DNA of 64,000 bases from the NCBI RefSeq assembly GCF_022682495.2, contig NC_071394.1, positions 24,958,470 to 25,022,469 on the forward strand, in the 5' to 3' direction. The position numbers were made by a program, and so were the translations under genes. This document shows, one piece after another, positions 57,570 to 64,000 of the stretch (position 1 is its first letter; the number at the start of each line of letters is the position of its first letter). The stretch comes from Desmodus rotundus (lineage: Eukaryota > Chordata > Mammalia > Chiroptera > Phyllostomidae). The notes below the pieces were generated by a model. That model did no database searches, was not told the DNA's origin, and worked only from the letters and a program-made list of their open reading frames with translations.

Positions 57570-60390
57570 GCTCTCTGCTCGACTTAATGTTAAATATCAA
57601 AGTTGGAGAATGAACAAACTATCACGGAGCCCAAAGTAGGTATGACGAATGTGTAACAACCTGTGGGTTAGAATAAGTTATTTTGACACTTATCCCAAAA
57701 AGGCTTTCCTTCCCATTTTATTTGCTGCTGCAAGAAATGCAAGCAGCATAGTTTTTTTCCAACTTGAATTTGGAGTAGGAAACTGAGCACAAAGACCCAA
57801 ACTGTTTTCTCCAGGTTGCCTCGGTAGTAAACAGAGAACTTGGCAGGAGAATAAGAGAATTCTGAGCCTTTTGTGCAATCCCAGAGCCCCTCTGCTTTTA
57901 CTGCCCGCTGCCTGCTGTGAGCTAGCAGCTTGAGTCCATAGCACCAGGGACAAACACATCTTAAAACTGGGACAAGTCAGAAATTGCTTCCCAGGGACAA
58001 GTAGAAAATATCTTCAGCACCCATGTTTCTGAAAGACTTAGTAAAAGCAAAGGAAATGATGCCCCAGCTCGTCACAACCATTTACCGAGAAGGAAGAGAG
58101 GACTAACAAGTTCTGTGAACTTCGGATGCATGGAGCTGAAGGCTGGTTGCAGGAGAGCCGTGAATGACTCCTCAGAGGCAGGAAGGTGTGAAGTTTCTCC
58201 CATATCATCCTCTTCTTCAGATCTTCCAGAGGTGTCAGGATGTAGGAGTCAACAACCCTACCAACAGCGCTGCAGCGTGGACACATCAGGCAACAAGAGT
58301 TTAGATGAGGAATTACTGTGGGGAAAGGGAAGAGAGCCAAGAAGACTCTTTCTGAAGGAGCAGAGAACACTCTGCCAGCATCCGTTTCTCTGATTGCCCT
58401 TCACTCTGCAGGTGCCAAGAAGGGACAAAAAGCGTTTAGAAGAGCTTGGTCTTCACGTGGAGTAAAGGCAACGCCCTTCAATTTATGTCTCCTAAACTAA
58501 AGAAGTAATCTGAGGAAGGGGAGAGCCTGGCAACAGCAGGCTGGTGAGGAGCAGGGAGGGTCTCCTAATTGTGCTCCAATCATCTAAGTGGGATCACCTG
58601 CTTCATTTCCTTGGCTAGCCATGGGTGCTTTCAGAAGCAGGTCCCGGGGCTGCTGCCTTCTCTCTTCTCTGGGTGAAGGACGAACACCCAGGTGGACAAG
58701 CTGAGTGAGAGCCATCTTAATGTGCTAGAAAAATGGGCCTCCCCTAACTGAGGTTGTGTTTCCAAATGGTAAGTTGTCCCTGCTCCCAATAGCTCAACAT
58801 AAAACACGCCAGTGACTCAAAACATCAGCATCTTGATTTCCCCGGGAGAGAAAATTAGTATTTGTAACTGTCAGAAATACAATAGGTCATAAAAGCTAAA
58901 TAAATTGGGCTATAAACAAACACTTTGAAAGGTATCTTTGTCATTGAAAAAATCCATTGGTTTTAGCTTTTTTGTTTTTAGAAGAGATCATTTAGACTCA
59001 ACAAAGCAAAGACTATGAGTCCATTTTGGGGAGGGACCTACCTAGTCTTTTCCCACAGTAGTTTCTAGTACCCCATGCCCTCCCCACCCCTCCAGTCAGG
59101 CTTTGGAGTTTGAAAGGTGTGATCCTGAGAGGGAGGGGTCAAGAAAACCCTAGGACACATTTGTAGGATTGAAGTGAGACAACCCGGGGACCAGAGGCTC
59201 TTTCCCAGGTGAGCCCCCAGAGGGAGGGCAGACAGTGACGGAGAGGGAGCAACAAGGTCCGTCCAGGCTGGAGGGCTGACCGGTCCCCCCACCGTGCTGC
59301 TGAGCCCAGCCTGGCACAGAGCGCTGCAATCACCTCACAGGCCCCCAGGCTGCACCAAAGCACGCAGGGTCTTAGCAACACAGTTTCCTGTGCCCAGCAT
59401 GGCTTACTTAGACACCCCAGAATGTTTCCTGGGCACCCAAGAGTATGAGGAGAACCACTGGGTAAGAAAGGACCTTGCAGACTGGAGTGAAAAATCACGC
59501 AGCTCAAAGCCCCTGCACTCTCTCACATGAACTGATGGAGATTACATTTCTTTCACCTGGATGAATGAAGACTAAACTGTAGTCAAAACTAGAACTTGAT
59601 AAAAAAAAATTGTTACATTTCTCGAATGCCTGAGTGTGCAGATTGATCTTCATACCAGCTGCGGTAACTCAGAATCTGTCTGTGTATACAGTTATTATGA
59701 TGTCCAGCTAGTCTGGCCGCTTCTCTGCCCCTCCCTGCCATGGAAAACACATGTTTAGTGGAATTTAGAGGTCTTTGGGTAAAGACAGAAAAATACGAAG
59801 TCTGCTCTTTACCTCCTTACATTTTTATATACAAATGAGAAAACATTTTCACATCATATCATTTGTTTCTGTCTATTTTATGGTGTAAACATCTGTTTTA
59901 GGCATTAGTACGTTTTATTTCCAGAAATTCATCTTCATAATCTTTCCACAGAATCTTAAGAATGCTTTGCTCCTTTTTCCCTTTAAAATCACAGCATGAT
60001 GCTCCTCTTTATGAGACTCCAAATGGCATCATCCTGAACTTACACTTTCCTTGCATTTCCTTGCCCTAAATAGTTGGATGAAAGCTGAGGTGAGTGGATA
60101 AAAATGCAGACCAGGAACAGGCCGAAAGAGGCAGGACTTCAGGGAGGGCACTTTGTGTTCAGACTTCAAAATGGTCCTTTTTCCCTGAGTCATCACCTGG
60201 AATATCGTACCTGTCCCGGTTGAATGATTCCTCTAGGTCTTCCTGTCTCCGGGCCAAGTATCTCTGCTTCCTTTGGGGTCTGTCTGGGTCTTCTGGCGCA
60301 GAGGCCAATTCCCACAGCTCCACATTAGTAGTTCAAGCTCCTAGGAACCTGTGCAAAGTGCAGGCTACCCGCAGGCCCTCAGGTAGCTTG
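57570..60390. other. Intergenic stretch, mostly unassigned
   Basis: No gene or repeat that I can name in 2.8 kb. GC-richer part near 59040-59530. ORFs up to 122 codons overlap on opposite strands and show no domain. Confidence 0.4.
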
Positions 60391-60394
60391 TTGC

Positions 60395-60496
60395 TGCCTG
60401 GAAAGTTGGGACCATAGGCCAGTTGATAGCGGAGAGTCCTGGGTTTAAAAACTAGCTGAGAACTTCTAATTGTATGACCTCCCCCAAGTTATACAA
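60395..60496 (+). mobile_element. MIR fragment
   Basis: Text 'agtcctgggtttaaaaacta' and 'tgtatgacctcccccaagtt' is the central MIR core; an L1 tail follows at once. Confidence 0.5.
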
Positions 60497-60655
60497 CAAC
60501 TTTTTAAATATAATTTATTTCCTTTTCAATTTCAATCACAGTTTACATTCAACATTACTTTGTATTGGTTCCAGGTGTATAGCATAGAGATTAGACAATC
60601 ATCTACTTTGAAAAGTGCTCCCCTGAGATTTCCAGGACCCACCTGGCACCGTTAG
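60497..60655 (-). mobile_element. L1 3' UTR piece
   Basis: 'caatttcaatcacagtttac', 'ggttccaggtgtatagcata' and 'gacccacctggcacc' match the same L1 3' end seen at 29298, minus strand. Confidence 0.75.
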
Positions 60656-61093
60656 GCAACAATGCCAGTGGATCACTGCCAGAAACAAGGCAATCTCAAA
60701 CATGAGCTTATCTCCCACTTCCCACTGAGAAGATTCAAAAATGATTTTCTCATCTGCCAGAGAAACTGACTAAAGGTGATGGAAGGAGCCCGATTCTGAA
60801 GCAGGTATTTAGCAAGCCAGTCTTATTGGAGTCTGTTTTGAGGGTAGCAAGTGCTCTTGAGGCAGGCAGGATAGGAAGGAAGCTAGGAAAATCCCTTGGC
60901 TAGTGGAATGGGGAAACTGAGACACGGAGCTGAACGAACTGGCAGAGCAATTTACAGCCAAATACAGGTCACCCAGGCCCTGGGGCGGGGAGCCCCAGGG
61001 TGCCTAGCAATTGGCCAAACTGGTGCCAATTTCCTTCACTGGCATATTGCTGAGCATTTGGTTTAGACCCCCTGACCTAACCTCTCTAGAGCA

Positions 61094-61198
61094 GGGGTGT
61101 CAAACTCATTTTCACCAGAGGCCATATCAGCCTCTTGGTTGCCTTCAAAGGGCCAAATGTAATTTTACGACTGTATAAATGTAACTACTCCTTATCAG
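61094..61198. mobile_element. hAT-like DNA transposon fragment
   Basis: Starts 'caggggtgtcaaactcattt' and continues 'gttgccttcaaagggccaaa', an end sequence of a mammalian hAT family; right end missing. Confidence 0.55.
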
Positions 61199-61199
61199 T

Positions 61200-61895
61200 T
61201 AAGTGAGAGCTCAGTGCTGCCGCCAGGTAGAAACAAGGTGCCGGGCCGGATAAAAGGTGTTTTATCCCTGGGCCTTGTGTTTGCCACCTGTGCTCTTGAG
61301 AAAACATCTAGGCTTCTGTTGTATTTCAGCCCCAAGCCCAGAAAATCAGCAAAACCAGGCGGGCAACACCCAGGACCAACTGCTATAAATAATGACCCCC
61401 TTGCCCTCACCTGGAAAAGCTGATGAACATTCTATTGAGATCTGCCCAAGACTTCCACATCCCAGGCTGTAAAACCCTCAAGACAGAAGACCTGAGCATG
61501 GCCTCTTTCCCATGAGCATGCCTGTGCCTTTCCCTCCCCTCTCTTCTTCCCCACCCCACAGGGATGCATCTCCTAAACTCTAAGGGACCCACGAGACTTG
61601 CAACCAGGGGAGCAATGGGCAGCGGCAGCAGATCCTGGGCTAACCCTCCGAGCCTCCCTCCAAGGCCCACTTTTCTCTGACTTTTCACCGAGCTGACAGC
61701 AGCCCGCCTTGGCTCACTTCTTTCCCGTAATGCTTCTAGGGAGCCAAAGCAGCCCAGCCTAGGCTGTCTTGTTGCTTCTTCTATCGTAGACCCTTTCTTG
61801 TTCCACTGTCCCCAGCTATAATAAACAGGCTCTCAAAATTACCTGGACTCGTATTGTGAAATCTTTCCTACACGAAGTCAAGAACCCACTTACTG
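61200..61895 (+). mobile_element. Probable endogenous retrovirus LTR
   Basis: C-rich text ending with a poly(A) signal 'aataaacaggctctc' (61821), then 'tgtgaaatctttcctacacg' and 'aagtcaagaaccca', LTR-like in order. No flanking duplication fixed; class uncertain. No retroviral coding sequence. Confidence 0.45.
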
Positions 61896-63040
61896 CAGGC
61901 TGGCCCAAGGCAGACCTGCTCCGGGCCAGTCCCTGTCCAGTAACACTCCGATCAGATTTGCATTTTAGAAAGGCAGTTTTGTCAGCAATGTGGAGTCTGA
62001 AGTAGAGGCAGAGTGGGAGGCAGAGAGGTAAGGAGACTTCTGCAGAAATCCAGCCTGAGCGAAGGTGGTGGTTGTGAGACAAGAGCGGAAAAGGCGGGTG
62101 TGAGGGACAGCTGGACAGTGTGGGAGGCAGGATTTGATAAGAGAGGGAGACGGAATAGTCAAAGGCAACTCCAGGTTTCTGCTTGGAGCCACTGGGTGGA
62201 GAGTGGGCCCTTGACTGTGAGATGCAAGGCATGTTGATGAGAAGAAATTTATACAGCAGGAGGTGGTGGTAGGGAGGGAGAGATAAAGGCAGAGGGTGGG
62301 AGAGAAAGGATATGCCGCAGGATCAGCAGAAGTCAGGAGGAGTGGCTGAGGGGGCGGGAGTGGCAGCTGTGCTTGTGGAACTTCACTCTCTCCCGCCCCT
62401 CCTGCCGGCGTAGGCTTCAGTGTTGTCTGGAGGGTTGAATGATTCTCTTTGTTGCTCTGATTATCCAGGACAACATGGCAATCACAATTTCCTCTCAGGA
62501 AAAGCTGTATCTCCTTAAAAATGAACATATTTCATTGACACGAAAAAAAATCGAACAGAATGAGAACTCTCTTCCTTTGAAGACAAGAATGAACAAAGTC
62601 ACTGCCTGTGCTTGCTTCCGTCTCAGAGGCCCTCACCAAAGGAGACAACGGCTAGGAGATCGTGGGTCCAGGGGTAAGGTGACCAACTGGTCCTGGTTGC
62701 CTGGGAGTTGCGTGGTTTTAGCCCTGAAAGTGCCACATCCCACAGTCCGTCAGTGGTCACCCTCCCCGGGAATGAGACTTGGCTTCTAATCCTGATTCTA
62801 TTGCTGATTGACTGAAAACTTGGGACACGGTTTTTCTGAGCAGTTTTTTCATCCTTAAAGTGAGGGAAAGAACTCTTTGTCAGTCTCTCCTGAGAGGAGC
62901 TCATGTAGCTCCATGAATTTAAATATCATGTACTGCCAATGAGATATCGTGACTTATAATAAAAATATACATTTGGTCTTTGTCAGATTCTTGGCACAGA
63001 GCTCTTAAAAGCCCTGGAATTTCCTAAGAGATGACAGCAG
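61896..63040. other. Intergenic stretch, mostly unassigned
   Basis: Purine-rich block near 62010-62360. A weak MIR scrap at about 62780-62880 ('tttcatccttaaagtgaggg'). No gene recognised. Confidence 0.4.
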
Positions 63041-63089
63041 GTGTGAAAAGTGTTTTACATTAAGCTAATGAGGTGACATTTAGAAAGTC

Positions 63090-63720
63090 CCTAGGTAACC
63101 TAAGGTTGGGGGCTGGTTCCCAGGGAAACCAACCCTGTGATTAGGGGGTTAAAAGTTTCTGGTTCCACCTAATGACCTCCTAGGAGGAGACAGGGACTGG
63201 AGGTTGGGTTTAATCACTAATGGCCAATGATTTAATCCATCAAGCCCACGCAATGAAGCCTCCATAAAAAGTAGGGCTCGGAGAGCTTCCATGTTGATGA
63301 ACACGTGGGGATGTGGGGAGAGTAGTGCCCCCGAGAGGACATACAAGCTCCATGCCCTTCCCCCATACCGAGCCCGCTACATATCTTCTATCTGGCTATT
63401 TTTGAGTTACATCCTTTTATAATAAATCAGCGATCTAGTAAGGAAAATGTTTCCCTGAGCTCTGTGAGCTGCTCTAGCCAATGAATGGAACCCAAAGAGG
63501 GGGTGTTGGGAACCTCTGATCTATAACCCTTCAGTCAGAGTCAGAAGCGCACACAGAGCTTCTGTGTCTTGCAACTGGAGTCTGAAGTGGGGGTGGGGGT
63601 GGGGTGCAGTGGGGCAGTCTCGTGGGGCTGAACCCTTAACCTGTGAGACCCGGAAAGAGCTGACTTTTATCTGCCAGGCTTTGCCAGTGTCCTGAAGATT
63701 TCGGGGCTGGATCACAGTTC
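63090..63720 (+). mobile_element. Old LTR relic (ERV, class uncertain)
   Basis: 'gcaatgaagcctccataaaa', 'tcctttataataaatcagcg' (poly(A) signal near 63420), 'ctgagctctgtgagctgctc', 'aggggtgttgggaacc'-like text at 63500 and 'cttaacctgtgagacc' follow the order of an old mammalian LTR, perhaps ERVL. A G-rich run (63587-63605) is inside. Confidence 0.5.
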
Positions 63721-63724
63721 AACA

Positions 63725-63915
63725 ACAACAAACAACCTCACGTGTACATGCTGGGCACTGTGCGAAGTGCTTTACATGTACATCCTTACTGAACCTTCCT
63801 GCCACTGTGAGGTGCCATTGGCAAACAGGAGCATGGCGAGGTTAAATGCTGCGAAGGCCACAAAGCTAGTAAGTGGTGAAGCCGGGATTCAAACCCAGGG
63901 AGTCTGATTTAAGAC
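63725..63915 (-). mobile_element. MIR SINE
   Basis: Reverse MIR text: 'catgctgggcactgtgcgaa', 'gtgctttacatgtacatcct', 'caaagctagtaagtggtgaa', 'gccgggattcaaacccaggg'. Confidence 0.85.
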
Positions 63916-63960
63916 CCCATCACAGAGTCTTACAGACACTGATTCTGGTGACCTGCTAAG

Positions 63961-64000
63961 TCAGTGGTTCTCTACCCTGGCTGCACACTAGAGCCTCTGA
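63961..64000. mobile_element. MER5-like MITE, cut by window edge
   Basis: 'cagtggttctctaccctggc' is the left end of a MER5-type element; the rest lies beyond the window. Confidence 0.7.

Noticed and set aside
59139..59507. 122-residue reverse ORF as a gene
   Set aside because: It overlaps ORFs on both strands in GC-richer DNA and shows no recognisable domain.
61965..62528. 187-residue reverse ORF as a gene
   Set aside because: Low-complexity Pro/Leu/Ser reading of purine-rich DNA, overlapped by another frame. No start context, splice or domain evidence.
60000..64000. The 3' end of BAALC
   Set aside because: I saw no BAALC coding text, and the expected distance from FZD6 places it beyond this window.
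1..64000. A CRISPR array, phage or bacterial defence system
   Set aside because: Spliced vertebrate gene, bat SINEs and L1/MIR/L2 content show nuclear mammalian DNA. No regularly spaced repeats were seen.

Overview
The window is nuclear DNA from a mammal, almost certainly a bat. Its only recognisable gene is a spliced vertebrate gene. The dominant short repeats are tRNA-derived SINEs with the head 'ctggtgtggctcagtgg', a B box like 'ggttcgattcc' and a 'cagggcacatgcctgggttg' block, which is the chiropteran Ves type. Relics found across placental mammals (L1, HAL1, L2, MIR, MER5-like hAT, Tigger) and TA-flanked mariner-type elements fit the same picture. I cannot name the bat family.

The gene is FZD6 (Frizzled-6), read on the minus strand across 1 to about 29,000. 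Six coding exons are placed by splice sites and reading phase: 27657-27833 (start ATG), 9842-10038, 5600-6617, 3216-3364, 1588-2007 and 1-73. The window edge cuts the last exon. Together they encode 678 residues; I remember the human protein as 706. A CpG island at about 28,560-29,130 holds the promoter and a noncoding first exon. The introns carry bat SINEs, a deleted mariner, a Tigger relic, old L1/HAL1/L2 pieces, a decayed HAL1-type ORF1 and several small DNA transposons.

From about 29,130 to 64,000 the window is intergenic. In human the next gene upstream of FZD6 is BAALC, tens of kilobases away, so this should be the FZD6-BAALC interval. I find no certain gene here. It holds 5'-truncated L1s, a SINE split by a complete solo LTR (32562-33387, 6-bp target duplication), further LTR relics, many MIR/L2/MER5 fragments, one repeat-poor segment rich in homeodomain and POU motifs (about 34,020-34,560) and one hydrophobic ORF of unknown status (52105-52416).

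There is no operon, CRISPR array, bacterial feature or free-standing tRNA/rRNA gene. I found no clearly new biological system. The points most worth checking are three extracellular N-glycosylation sequons that seem to be missing from human FZD6, an upstream-ORF cluster before the FZD6 start, the LTR nested in a SINE, two copies of one TA-flanked palindromic element, and the enhancer-like segment. Family names and human comparisons come from memory; exon borders and repeat ends come from the sequence.
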